From: Virgibacillus_O xinjiangensis
Lineage (GTDB): Bacteria; Bacillota; Bacilli; Bacillales; Amphibacillaceae
Assembly: GCF_042643145.1 (NCBI RefSeq)
Contig: NZ_JBHRSA010000004.1
Span: 271,258 to 335,257 of the forward strand
Length of the DNA: 64,000 nt
Direction: 5' to 3'
Shown: in pieces, positions 45,286-54,212 of the stretch
How positions within the stretch are numbered: position 1 is the stretch's first letter
Layout of the letters: each line of letters opens with the position of its first letter
Notes under the pieces: generated by a model
Databases searched by the model: none
What the model saw: the letters and a program-made list of their open reading frames with translations, nothing else
What the model was told of the DNA's origin: nothing
Made by a program: the position numbers and the translations under genes

Positions 45286-46560
45286 ATGAACCAAAAACCC
45301 CTCGCTTTTCGAATGAGACCTTCGCATATGGATGAAATAATCGGACAAGAACATCTCGTTGGAAAAGGGAAGATCCTCCATCGGATGGTACGCGCCGGGC
45401 GGCTTGCCTCCATGATTCTGTTTGGCCCGCCTGGCACAGGAAAAACATCCATGGCAACGGCTCTTGGAAAAACCCTGCAGCTTCCTGTGAAAAATTTAAA
45501 TGCCGTCACAGACAAGAAAAAAGATATGGAGATTGCTGTGGAAGAAGCAAAGATGCAGGGACAGATGGTGCTTGTCCTAGACGAGGTCCATAGGCTTGAC
45601 AAAGGAAAACAGGATTTTTTGCTTCCCCATCTGGAAAGTAATCTAATTACATTGATTGGTTGTACAACCAGTAATCCCTATCATTCCATCAACCCGGCGA
45701 TAAGGAGCAGATGCCATCTATTTGAATTGCACCCCCTCACACATGAAGATGTGAAACTGGCACTGACGCGTGCAATTGCCGATGAGACAAAGGGATACGG
45801 GAAACAAGACTTGGTAATAACAGATGAAGCACTACAGCATTTTGCAGAAAGCTCCAACGGTGACCTGCGTGGAGCATTGAACGGTTTGGAATTGGCAGCT
45901 GCTTCGACACCGAAAGATGAGAAAGGCCAAATCGTTGTGACGCTCGAAATAGCTGAAGAATGTATGCAGAAGAAAAGCTTCAGCCATGATAAAGATGGAG
46001 ATGCCCATTATGACGTCCTCTCTGCCTTTCAGAAATCCATACGAGGAAGTGATGTCGATGCTTCCCTCCATTACTTGGGACGTTTGATAGAAGCAGGAGA
46101 CCTGGACAGTATCGCACGGCGTCTGGTAGTGACAGCCTATGAAGATATCGGTCTGGCAAACCCACAGGCAGGCCCGCGTGTGCTAGCTGCAGTGGAAGCT
46201 GCTGAGAGGCTCGGCTTTCCCGAAGCGAGAATACCGTTAGCGACAGCGATTGTGGAACTTGCCTTATCACCCAAATCCAATACAGCCTACAAAGCACTGG
46301 ATGCCGCGCTTGCAGATATTCGCAACGGCAAAAGCGGCGAAATTCCAGCCCATTTGAAAGATACCCATTACAAAGGTGCTTCTTCCTTAGGCAGAGGTTT
46401 GGAATATAAGTATCCTCATAATTATGAAGGAGCATGGACGGCACAGCAGTACTTGCCTGATTCTATAAAAAACAGACACTATTATCAACCGAAAGAAACG
46501 GGCAAGTTCGAGAAAGCTATGAAACAAGTTTATGATAAGATCCAGAATGAAAAACAATAA
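45286..46560 (+). CDS. rarA: Replication-associated recombination protein RarA (MgsA)
   Basis: AAA+ ATPase acting at stalled forks, 424 aa. Walker A GPPGTGKT at 47-54, Walker B LVLDEVHRL, sensor GCTTSNPYHSINPAIRSRC, then C-terminal tetramerisation domain (AYEDIGLANPQAG, YKYPHNYEGAWTAQQYLPD). ATG behind AAAGGAAG. Next to cymR as in B. subtilis. Confidence 0.96.
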   Translation: MNQKPLAFRMRPSHMDEIIGQEHLVGKGKILHRMVRAGRLASMILFGPPGTGKTSMATALGKTLQLPVKNLNAVTDKKKDMEIAVEEAKMQGQMVLVLDEVHRLDKGKQDFLLPHLESNLITLIGCTTSNPYHSINPAIRSRCHLFELHPLTHEDVKLALTRAIADETKGYGKQDLVITDEALQHFAESSNGDLRGALNGLELAAASTPKDEKGQIVVTLEIAEECMQKKSFSHDKDGDAHYDVLSAFQKSIRGSDVDASLHYLGRLIEAGDLDSIARRLVVTAYEDIGLANPQAGPRVLAAVEAAERLGFPEARIPLATAIVELALSPKSNTAYKALDAALADIRNGKSGEIPAHLKDTHYKGASSLGRGLEYKYPHNYEGAWTAQQYLPDSIKNRHYYQPKETGKFEKAMKQVYDKIQNEKQ

Positions 46561-46645
46561 AATGTATAATTCCCTCCTACCGAGGCAACAATAGAATCAA
46601 ACATGGAAATCTATCTATTTGCCTATAACGGAGAAGGAGTGAAAG

Positions 46646-47305
46646 ATGATGGTGAAAGTGAGACAGGATGCTTGGTCGCATGAAGACGACCTTTTATTGG
46701 CAGAAACGGTGTTGCGGCATATAAGGGAAGGCAGCACTCAACTGAACGCATTCGATGAAGTAGGAGATAAACTGAACCGTACTTCAGCCGCGTGCGGCTT
46801 CCGGTGGAATGCGGAAGTGCGGATGAAATATGAGAATGCTATAGATCTTGCTAAAAGACAGCGAAAAGAGAAGAAACGGGCGATGGCTGCCAGGAAGACC
46901 ACACCAGACAAAAAGGCAGTGGCTATTGCGGCCAGCGCCGACATCCAGAGTGGAGAAAGCACGCCAAGTATTGAAGAACAGACAATTACAATGGATAAGG
47001 TCATCAATTTTTTGAAAGACTTAAAAAAAGACTATGATGCTTCCAATCAATCAAAATCGGCGGTAGCACATCTTGAAAGTGAAAATACAGAGTTAAAGGA
47101 TAAAATTGCTGTTCTGGAAAAACAATTGATACAGACAGAAAAGCAGTTGACTACAATCCAAGAGGACTATCAGGCCTTTATTCAAATTATGGATAGAGCT
47201 AGAAAGATGGCCGTTTTGGATGATCAGGGTTCGATCTCCTCCCCTGCATTCCGAATGGATAAAAATGGAAATCTTGAGCAACTGGCCAATGGAACTTCCA
47301 GCTAG
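46646..47305 (+). CDS. rsfA: RsfA family prespore-specific transcription factor
   Basis: 219 aa. N-terminal Myb/SANT-like DNA-binding region (RQDAWSHEDDLLLAETVLRH, TSAACGFRWNAEVR), middle basic linker, and a C-terminal coiled coil (about 135-185). B. subtilis RsfA modulates sigma-F genes in the forespore. It takes the place where B. subtilis has yrvM (tcdA). ATG with GGAG, six bases. Confidence 0.9.
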   Translation: MMVKVRQDAWSHEDDLLLAETVLRHIREGSTQLNAFDEVGDKLNRTSAACGFRWNAEVRMKYENAIDLAKRQRKEKKRAMAARKTTPDKKAVAIAASADIQSGESTPSIEEQTITMDKVINFLKDLKKDYDASNQSKSAVAHLESENTELKDKIAVLEKQLIQTEKQLTTIQEDYQAFIQIMDRARKMAVLDDQGSISSPAFRMDKNGNLEQLANGTSS

Positions 47306-47317
47306 CCAGCCGTATAG

Positions 47318-47361
47318 AAAAATGCCCTGGCCACTCTCTTAGAGTGGCCAGGGCATTTTTT
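47318..47361. terminator. Strong bidirectional terminator between rsfA and 6S RNA
   Basis: 20-bp perfect stem (AAAAATGCCCTGGCCACTCT with its complement), 3-nt loop, T run on plus; the A run at the other side gives T residues on minus. It ends rsfA and can also end the 6S RNA transcript. Confidence 0.93.
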
Positions 47362-47377
47362 CATTATGTACACCATC

Positions 47378-47563
47378 AATCCCGATCGTGCCGTCTATCT
47401 GAAGTTTTGATCCCGCTCCAGGCAGGTGGGTGCTCTGTTTTGTGCATATTGTGCTTCCTCAAATGTAAGTATGAGGCATGCACGCAACACAAAAACCAAT
47501 TGAGCTCCCTAGTTAAAGGTTGTTCGGTCAAAATACTTTTCATAGACGAACACATCAGGATTG
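47378..47563 (-). ncRNA. ssrS: 6S RNA (BsrA/6S-1 type)
   Basis: About 186 nt downstream of aspS on the minus strand. The ends pair: AATCCTGATGTGT..CGTCTAT at the 5' side with ATAGACGGCACGATCGGGATT at the 3' side, forming a long closing stem. Centre regions TTTGAGGAAGCACAATATGC and ACCTGCCTGGAGCGG resemble 6S RNA of Bacillus, as I remember it, and 6S-1 (bsrA) also lies next to aspS there. 6S RNA binds the sigma-A polymerase. A weak promoter (TTAATA-17-TAATAC) ends just before. Confidence 0.85.
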
Positions 47564-47660
47564 ATTGGTATTATTAAGATTGTAAATATATATTAACACA
47601 TCATTTTTCGAAGTTCAACAAGGAAGGTACGAAAAATAGAAAGAATTTTCAGGCATGATC

Positions 47661-49436
47661 TTATTGCTTTTCCGCCTTTTGTTTCAGCTGAATATTCAAC
47701 TCGTCCAATTGAGCCTCAGATACTTCCCCAGGCGCATCGGTAAGCGGGTCGGACGCTGATGCTGTTTTCGGGAAGAGAATGGTATCTCGAAGATTGTTCC
47801 GCCCAGCCAACAGCATGATGATACGATCCAATCCTAATGCCACTCCACCATGAGGGGGTGCTCCATGTTCGAGAGCCTCCATCAGAAAACCGAATTGTTC
47901 CTTTGCTTCTTCTTCCTCGAATCCTAACGCTTCAAACATTTGTTCCTGCAATTCTTTGTGATGGATACGGACGGAACCACCGCCTAATTCATACCCGTTC
48001 AGAACAAGATCATAGGCATTAGCCCTTACATCAGCAGGATTGTCAGCCAACTTTTCCATATCCTCTTCCATTGGTGAAGTGAATGGATGGTGGGCGGCAA
48101 AATATCTTCCAACTTCTTCGTCATATTCCAGCAATGGCCAATCTGTTACCCAAAGGAAATGAAAGGCTTCTTCATCAATGAGTTCCATTTCCTTGCCAAG
48201 CTTAAGGCGGAGAGCACCAAGGCTGTCATAGACTACTTGGGATTTATCGGCCACAAACAACAGTAGATCGCCGCTATGGGCTTCTGCTCTGGATAGTATG
48301 CTTGATTTTTCCTCATCAGAAAGAAACTTGGCAATAGGCCCTTTAACATCCTCCCCATCAACCTTCAGCCAAGCAAGGCCTTTGGCTCCATATACAGCAG
48401 CAAACTCTTCCAACTTATCGACATCTTTACGGGAATAGTGATCTGCCTGTCCTTGTACATTAAGCAACGCTACTTTCCCTCCAGACTCAACTGCTCCTTT
48501 GAATACTTTGAAATCGGAAGAAGCAACAATATCAGACACATGGATCAATTCCATTCCAAACCTGGTATCCGGTTTATCGGAACCGAAACGCTCCATTGCT
48601 TCATCATATGGCATCCTTTTCAACGGAAGGGATATATCGATGCCTTTGACTTCTTTCATGACATATTTCATCATTTTCTCTGTCATTTCCATAATTTCAT
48701 CGCTCGTCAAGAAGGAGGTTTCTATATCAACTTGTGTAAACTCAGGCTGGCGGTCTGCACGTAAATCTTCGTCCCGGAAACAGCGCGCAATCTGGTAATA
48801 TTTCTCAAATCCGCCCATCATGATCAACTGTTTGAACAGCTGAGGAGATTGAGGAAGTGCATAAAATTCCCCTTGGTGGACTCTGCTCGGAACTAGATAG
48901 TCCCGAGCACCCTCTGGTGTGCTTTTCGTGAGGATGGGTGTCTCCATCTCCAGAAAACCGTCCTGGTTGAGATAATCCCTGATAGCTTGGGTTGTTCGGT
49001 GACGAAGCTTGAATGTTTCCTGTAACTCTTTGCGTCGCAAATCGATATAGCGGTACTTCAAACGCAGGTCTTCCGCAACATCCGTATCATCTTTGATAGG
49101 AAATGGTGGTGTTTTAGAGGTGTTCAATACTTCGATACCTGTTACGACTACTTCAATATTTCCCGTTTCGATCGCAGGATTGACAGTAGCTTCATCCCGC
49201 TGCACCACCTTCCCTTCAATTTCCAGGACATACTCGGTCCTTACTGTCTCGGCAACTTCAAGAGCCTCCAGGGAGCTGTCCGGATTAAAAACTACCTGCA
49301 CAATCCCCGACCTGTCCCTCAAATCGATGAAAATCAAACCGCCTAAATCTCTGCGTGTCTGAACCCATCCTTTCAGTAGAACATGTTGATCAATATGTGA
49401 CTGCCGGAGTGTTCCGGCCATAACACGATTATTCAC
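47661..49436 (-). CDS. aspS: Aspartyl-tRNA synthetase
   Basis: 591 aa, bacterial-type class II enzyme: anticodon-binding OB domain (VLLKGWVQTRRDLGGLIFID), catalytic core with a GAD insertion, motif 2 (YQIARCFRDEDLRADRQPEF) and motif 3 (GGVALGLDRIIMLLAG). GTG start at 49436, eight bases inside the end of hisS, with AAAGGGGG before it. Second gene of the hisS-aspS operon. Confidence 0.97.
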   Translation of the reverse strand: MNNRVMAGTLRQSHIDQHVLLKGWVQTRRDLGGLIFIDLRDRSGIVQVVFNPDSSLEALEVAETVRTEYVLEIEGKVVQRDEATVNPAIETGNIEVVVTGIEVLNTSKTPPFPIKDDTDVAEDLRLKYRYIDLRRKELQETFKLRHRTTQAIRDYLNQDGFLEMETPILTKSTPEGARDYLVPSRVHQGEFYALPQSPQLFKQLIMMGGFEKYYQIARCFRDEDLRADRQPEFTQVDIETSFLTSDEIMEMTEKMMKYVMKEVKGIDISLPLKRMPYDEAMERFGSDKPDTRFGMELIHVSDIVASSDFKVFKGAVESGGKVALLNVQGQADHYSRKDVDKLEEFAAVYGAKGLAWLKVDGEDVKGPIAKFLSDEEKSSILSRAEAHSGDLLLFVADKSQVVYDSLGALRLKLGKEMELIDEEAFHFLWVTDWPLLEYDEEVGRYFAAHHPFTSPMEEDMEKLADNPADVRANAYDLVLNGYELGGGSVRIHHKELQEQMFEALGFEEEEAKEQFGFLMEALEHGAPPHGGVALGLDRIIMLLAGRNNLRDTILFPKTASASDPLTDAPGEVSEAQLDELNIQLKQKAEKQ

Positions 49437-50718
49437 TGATATTTCCCCCTTTAAGTATCTGTTGAAGACGCTCCGTCAAATCAGTTAATGGTATTTCCGC
49501 TTGGTCACCAGTCTCCATCGATTTGATGTTGATCATTTGCTTCTGAAGCTCATCTTCTCCGAGCACCAGAACGAATTTTGCTTGATTTCGGTCTGCTGCT
49601 TTAAATTGTGCCTTCATTTTTCTTCCCTGGTAATCTTTATCTACTTGAATACCGTTATTTCGCAGATCATGCAGGATACGTACTGATTCATATTCTGCTT
49701 CCTCACCAACCGCGATTAAGAAGCAGTCCAATTGATCATCGAGAGGAACTTCGATATTTTCAGCATCCAATGCCATCAGTAAACGTTCCAGCCCCATTCC
49801 AAATCCGATTCCCGGGGTGGCCGGTCCATCCAATTCTTCAACCAGTCCATTATACCTTCCGCCTCCAGCTAGGGTGGTAATTGCGCCGAAACCGTCTGCT
49901 TCGCTCATAATCTCGAATGCTGTATGGTTATAATAATCCAAGCCGCGTACAAGGTTTTTATCTACTTCATAATCAATCCCCATTGCTGTCAAGTACGATT
50001 TGACCTGGTTGAAATAGTTTTCCGATTCCTCATTCAGATACTCAAGGATGGAAGGCGCCGTTCCCATTGCTGGGTGATCACGGTCCTTTTTACAGTCGAG
50101 TACTCTCAATGGATTCTTCTCCAGCCTGCTTTGGCAATCCCTGCAAAGTTCATGTTCATGGGGTTTGAAATGATCTACAAGTGCCTTCCGATGATTTTCT
50201 CGACTCTCCTGATCACCTAGTGAATTGATCACCAGCTTAAGAGATTTCAGACCAAGGCTTCGATAGCAAGTCATCGCCAAATCGATGACCTCGGCATCCG
50301 TTGCAGGGTTATCACTTCCCAGCACCTCTACCCCGAATTGATTAAGTTGGCGCATCCGGCCTTTTTGCGGCCGTTCATACCGAAACATTTGTGCAAAGTA
50401 ATAAAGCTTGACGGGTTGATTCGGGTTCCCGAACATTTTATTTTCAACAAAAGCACGGACAACCGAAGCTGTTCCTTCCGGCCTTAACGTTAGACTCCTG
50501 CCGCCTCTGTCTTCAAACGTGTACATTTCCTTTTGGACAATATCAGTAGTATCTCCAACGCCCCGTTGGAATACCTCTGTATGTTCAAAAAGTGGTGTTC
50601 GAATTTCTTTGAAATGGTACCTGTCACAGACTTCTTTTATTTTCGACTCAACAAACTGCCATTTTTTAGCGTTTTCCGGTAATATATCCACGGTACCTCG
50701 TGGTGCTTTCATTGCCAT
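49429..50718 (-). CDS. hisS: Histidyl-tRNA synthetase
   Basis: 429 aa. Class II motifs: RTPLFEHTEVFQRGVGDTTD, motif 2 FRYERPQKGRMRQLNQFGVE, histidine loops LVRGLDYYNHTAFE and GGGRYNGLVEELDG, and a C-terminal anticodon-binding domain. ATG 50718 behind AGGAGGTAGGAATC. The open frame to 50865 is T-box leader and not protein. Confidence 0.97.
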   Translation of the reverse strand: MAMKAPRGTVDILPENAKKWQFVESKIKEVCDRYHFKEIRTPLFEHTEVFQRGVGDTTDIVQKEMYTFEDRGGRSLTLRPEGTASVVRAFVENKMFGNPNQPVKLYYFAQMFRYERPQKGRMRQLNQFGVEVLGSDNPATDAEVIDLAMTCYRSLGLKSLKLVINSLGDQESRENHRKALVDHFKPHEHELCRDCQSRLEKNPLRVLDCKKDRDHPAMGTAPSILEYLNEESENYFNQVKSYLTAMGIDYEVDKNLVRGLDYYNHTAFEIMSEADGFGAITTLAGGGRYNGLVEELDGPATPGIGFGMGLERLLMALDAENIEVPLDDQLDCFLIAVGEEAEYESVRILHDLRNNGIQVDKDYQGRKMKAQFKAADRNQAKFVLVLGEDELQKQMINIKSMETGDQAEIPLTDLTERLQQILKGGNISE

Positions 50719-50750
50719 GATTCCTACCTCCTGCTTCCTCTTGTAAATAT

Positions 50751-51022
50751 AAAAAACTCCCGTCCCTTCAATAAAAGGGACGGGAGTTTGCCCGCGTTGC
50801 CACCCTAGTTGATGCCTTGTTAACAGCATCCGCTCGTTCACAGTTAACGCCTGCAAGACGCCCATATTTACTCGTGATTCAATATGGGTCCTCCGGAATG
50901 TCTTTCATCAAGCCCGTTGCAGAAATGCTTCCAGCCTTTGGCATTTCCTCTCTTTGACAGGGGTGATTGATTACTCTTTCCATCATCGGCTTCATTTTTG
51001 GTAAGTTTGAACGAATCTTCGA
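50751..51022 (-). ncRNA. T-box riboswitch of hisS-aspS
   Basis: T-box core AGGGTGGCAACGCG at 50793-50806; the terminator is a 12-14 bp stem (AACTCCCGTCCCTT... complementary arm) with T run at 50751-50787. In Stem I, GAAAGACATT is at the specifier position as GAAAGCTGGA is in alaS. This gives GAC, an Asp codon, at 50900-50902, overlapped by CAT, a His codon, at 50898-50900. One leader would control both synthetases. Confidence 0.9.
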
Positions 51023-51031
51023 ATGATTATT

Positions 51032-51060
51032 ATGTTAATCTGTAGACATTTGAATGTCAA
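51032..51060 (-). promoter_or_regulatory. Sigma-A promoter of hisS-aspS
   Basis: Perfect TTGACA (51055-51060), 17-bp spacer, TAACAT (51032-51037). Its -35 contains the TGA stop of the small HTH gene upstream. Confidence 0.75.
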
Positions 51061-51230
51061 GCACGATTTACTTTTTTCTTAAGGCGCTGAACCTCACCCA
51101 GCGATATGCCAAGCTCCTCAGCGATTTCCATATGAGTTGCATGGCTTTCCAATTCCATAAACCGATGAAAGTTGATTCCCGTTACATCCGTGGCATTGAT
51201 GGTTATCCCATGTTTTTCATTCATCCTCAT
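51057..51230 (-). CDS. Small helix-turn-helix protein of unknown function
   Basis: 57 aa, starting ATG 51230 with GGAGGG seven bases before; an internal ATG lies two codons later. The C-terminal half reads MEIAEELGISLGEVQRLKKK, a helix-turn-helix like that of sigma-70 region 4. The first part (HGITINATDVTGINFHRFM) is not recognised. A stand-alone gene between dtd and the hisS leader. It could be a DNA-binding regulator; no target is suggested. Confidence 0.75.
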   Translation of the reverse strand: MRMNEKHGITINATDVTGINFHRFMELESHATHMEIAEELGISLGEVQRLKKKVNRA

Positions 51231-51382
51231 AGGAATCCCTCCATTATCATTTCTATTATCTTTGCCTTACACCCAATATTTAATCCGACAAATGGTAAAT
51301 AAGAAATAATTGAATGATGGAGGACATCCCAAGAGCTAGGGTATATGGCCAGGATGCATGTCCCGCTTGATCAAAGAGCCTT

Positions 51383-51826
51383 CTACTCCCTACTCTCCAA
51401 GATCAGTGTCACCGGTCCGTTATTTGTCAGTTGAACATCCATCATTGCTCCAAATTTTCCTGTTTCGACTGGAACGTTCTCTTTACGGACAAAATCATTG
51501 AACTGTTCATACAGTTCCTCTGCAGCTTCTGGCCCGGCAGCCTGCATGAAATTAGGCCGCCTCCCTTTTCTTGTGTCACCATAGAGAGTGAACTGGGAGA
51601 TGGACAACAAGCTGCCATCGACATCTTTTAAGCTCCGATTCATCTTCCCTGAGTCGTCTTCGAAAATCCTTAAATTGGTGATTTTTTTGGCCAGATATTC
51701 AGCATCCTCCAAGCCATCCTCATGAGTGACACCAAGGAGGACCACCAGCCCTTCTTCAATCTCTCCCACCTTCTGATTGTCGACGGTAACATTAGCATTG
51801 GCTGTTCGTTGTATAACTGCTTTCAT
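51383..51826 (-). CDS. dtd: D-aminoacyl-tRNA deacylase
   Basis: Removes D-amino acids from tRNA. 147 aa from ATG 51826 (AAAGGAG upstream). Motifs SQFTLYGDTRKGRRPNF and NNGPVTLILES (the Gly-Pro motif). 28 bp downstream of rel, as in B. subtilis. Confidence 0.96.
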   Translation of the reverse strand: MKAVIQRTANANVTVDNQKVGEIEEGLVVLLGVTHEDGLEDAEYLAKKITNLRIFEDDSGKMNRSLKDVDGSLLSISQFTLYGDTRKGRRPNFMQAAGPEAAEELYEQFNDFVRKENVPVETGKFGAMMDVQLTNNGPVTLILESRE

Positions 51827-51854
51827 ATTGCTGCTCCTTTGCCTCATCATGCGT

Positions 51855-54056
51855 TTAATGAATAGTTCTAGTTACGGTATATACATCTTTAATCTGCTTA
51901 ATGCGTTCTACAATTTTTCTCAGATGACCGGTATTGTGGATCAAGAGGGTTATCTGAATGATGGCCATCTTATTACGATCGGACCTTCCGTTTACATGGG
52001 TTATATTCGTCTTCGTTTCATTTACTCCCTGCAACACCTCGTTCAATAAACCACGCCGGTCATAACCGGATATTTCCAAGTCAACATGATATTGTTTCTT
52101 GTCCGTATGGGTCCCTTCCCACTGAACATGCATATATCTTTGCTTGGCTTCTTCCGTCTGGACATTGGGACAGTCGGCACGATGGACAGATACACCTCTG
52201 CCTTTTGTTATATAACCGATGATTTCGTCCCCTGGGACAGGGTTGCAGCATTTTGCCAAACGCACGAGCAGGTTGTCCACACCTTCGACATGAACCCCCG
52301 ACTCTCCTTTAGGAGCCTTCTTCTTCTTGAAATCCGTATTGACTTCCTCGATAGTCTGAGCAAGGTCCTGCTTCTTCTGACGCGCTTCTCTGATTTTATC
52401 CGTCAAACGTGTGGCAATCACTGCGGCGGTGATGCCTTGATAACCGACAGCAGCATACATGTCATCTTCATTGGAAAAATTGAATTTCTCGCAAACACGA
52501 TGAATATTTTCCTGAGTCAACACTTCCTTCGGATCGAAAGATAGCTCATGAATCTCCTGTTCCACCGCTTCTTTGCCTTTGAGAATGTTTTCTTCCCGCT
52601 TCTGTTTTTTGAAAAACTGCTTGATTTTGCTTTTCGCCTGGGAAGTCTGCGTTATTTTCAACCAATCCTGTGAAGGCCCATAAGAATGCTTGGACGTCAT
52701 TACCTCGACTATATCCCCATTTCTAAGTTTATAATCCAGAGGTTCCATCTTTCCATTGACTTTTGCCCCTATAGTTTTATTGCCGATTTCCGTGTGAATT
52801 TTATATGCAAAATCAAGAGGTATGGAGCCCGATGGAAGTTCAATGACGTCTCCTTTCGGTGTAAATACATACACCATATCGGAAAAGAGGTCCACCTTCA
52901 GCGACTCCATGAACTCCTCTGCATCATTTGTTTCAGATTGCCACTCGAGTATTTCCCTGAACCAAGTCAGCTTTTCCTCAAACGATTTCTTGCCGTTAGC
53001 AAGCTGCCTGCCTTCCTTATATGCCCAATGTGCAGCAATACCATATTCGGCTATCTCATGCATTTCCTTGGTGCGAATCTGCACTTCCAGCGGGTCCCCT
53101 TTAGGTCCGATGACCGTGGTATGGAGGGATTGGTAGAGGTTCTGCTTCGGCATAGCTATATAGTCCTTGAACCTTCCCGGCATCGGTTTCCAGCATGTAT
53201 GGATGATTCCAAGGACTGCATAGCAATCCTTGATACTATCTACAATGATTCTTACTGCTAGAAGATCATATATCTCGTTGAACTGCTTATTTTGTTTCAC
53301 CATCTTCTGATAGATACTGTAAAGATGTTTCGGCCGGCCGGACATGTCCGCCTCAATGTTGAGTTCTTTAAGCTGGGAGTCGACTTCATTCATAACCCCT
53401 TCGATGTAAGATTCCCGCTGTTCCCTTTTTTGTTTCATCAATTGGACAATCCGGTAATACTGCTGTGGATTCAGATACCTAAGTGCGGTGTCTTCCAGTT
53501 CCCATTTGATCGTGGATATACCTAACCGATGGGCTAGCGGAGCAAAAATTTCCAGTGTTTCATTGGAGATCCTTCTCTGCTTTTCCGGTTTCAAATGTTT
53601 CAATGTCCGCATATTATGGAGGCGATCCGCAAGTTTGATCAATATTACTCGGATATCCTTGGCCATCGCTACGAACATTTTACGATGATTCTCCGCCTGA
53701 ATGGCCTCACGGGATTTATATTTGATCTTTCCGAGCTTGGTCACTCCGTCCACCAGCATGGCAACTTCCTCGTTAAACTCTTTCTCCAGCATATCAAAGG
53801 TGACGTTGGTATCTTCCAGAACATCATGTAAAAGCCCACCTGCAATTGTCTCTGCATCCATCTCCAAGTCGACTAGAATTCCTGCAACCTGTACAGGGTG
53901 GATGATGTAGGGCTCCCCTGATTTCCGGTACTGTTCTTTATGTGCTTCTGATGCATAATCATAGGCATGCTGAATAAGACGAGTGTCCTCCTTGCCAAGG
54001 AATTCCCCAGCCCGGCTTATCACTTCTTCTATTGTCAAAATATTATCTTTTGCCAT
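51855..54056 (-). CDS. relA: Bifunctional (p)ppGpp synthetase/hydrolase Rel
   Basis: 733 aa. HD hydrolase (H53, H77-D78 in GGLLHDVLEDT), synthetase domain (YDLLAVRIIVDSIKDCYAVLG), TGS domain (VYVFTPKGDVIELP), zinc/helical domain with CCNPVPGDEI, and C-terminal ACT domain. Sets (p)ppGpp on amino-acid starvation. ATG 54056. Between apt and dtd. Confidence 0.97.
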   Translation of the reverse strand: MAKDNILTIEEVISRAGEFLGKEDTRLIQHAYDYASEAHKEQYRKSGEPYIIHPVQVAGILVDLEMDAETIAGGLLHDVLEDTNVTFDMLEKEFNEEVAMLVDGVTKLGKIKYKSREAIQAENHRKMFVAMAKDIRVILIKLADRLHNMRTLKHLKPEKQRRISNETLEIFAPLAHRLGISTIKWELEDTALRYLNPQQYYRIVQLMKQKREQRESYIEGVMNEVDSQLKELNIEADMSGRPKHLYSIYQKMVKQNKQFNEIYDLLAVRIIVDSIKDCYAVLGIIHTCWKPMPGRFKDYIAMPKQNLYQSLHTTVIGPKGDPLEVQIRTKEMHEIAEYGIAAHWAYKEGRQLANGKKSFEEKLTWFREILEWQSETNDAEEFMESLKVDLFSDMVYVFTPKGDVIELPSGSIPLDFAYKIHTEIGNKTIGAKVNGKMEPLDYKLRNGDIVEVMTSKHSYGPSQDWLKITQTSQAKSKIKQFFKKQKREENILKGKEAVEQEIHELSFDPKEVLTQENIHRVCEKFNFSNEDDMYAAVGYQGITAAVIATRLTDKIREARQKKQDLAQTIEEVNTDFKKKKAPKGESGVHVEGVDNLLVRLAKCCNPVPGDEIIGYITKGRGVSVHRADCPNVQTEEAKQRYMHVQWEGTHTDKKQYHVDLEISGYDRRGLLNEVLQGVNETKTNITHVNGRSDRNKMAIIQITLLIHNTGHLRKIVERIKQIKDVYTVTRTIH

Positions 54057-54163
54057 ATAATCACCTTATCCGCTGTCTGAATGTAATCAGGTATATACTT
54101 TCTAATACTATCAAAAAATAGGCAAAAAAGCACTGAAAGTTTACAATTTATACAGTGAATCGA

Positions 54164-54203
54164 CAAAAGGCCTGGAAATGCAGAGAGCATCGCCAGACCT
54201 CCA
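54164..54203 (-). terminator. Terminator after apt
   Basis: Minus strand: AGGTCTGG and CCAGGCCT arms (one G-U pair), inner GATGC/GCAT pairing, TTTT tail. Confidence 0.65.
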
Positions 54204-54212
54204 ATTCTTTTG

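Noticed and set aside
50719..50865. N-terminal extension of hisS
   Set aside because: The region is the T-box leader with its terminator; the ribosome site fits ATG 50718.
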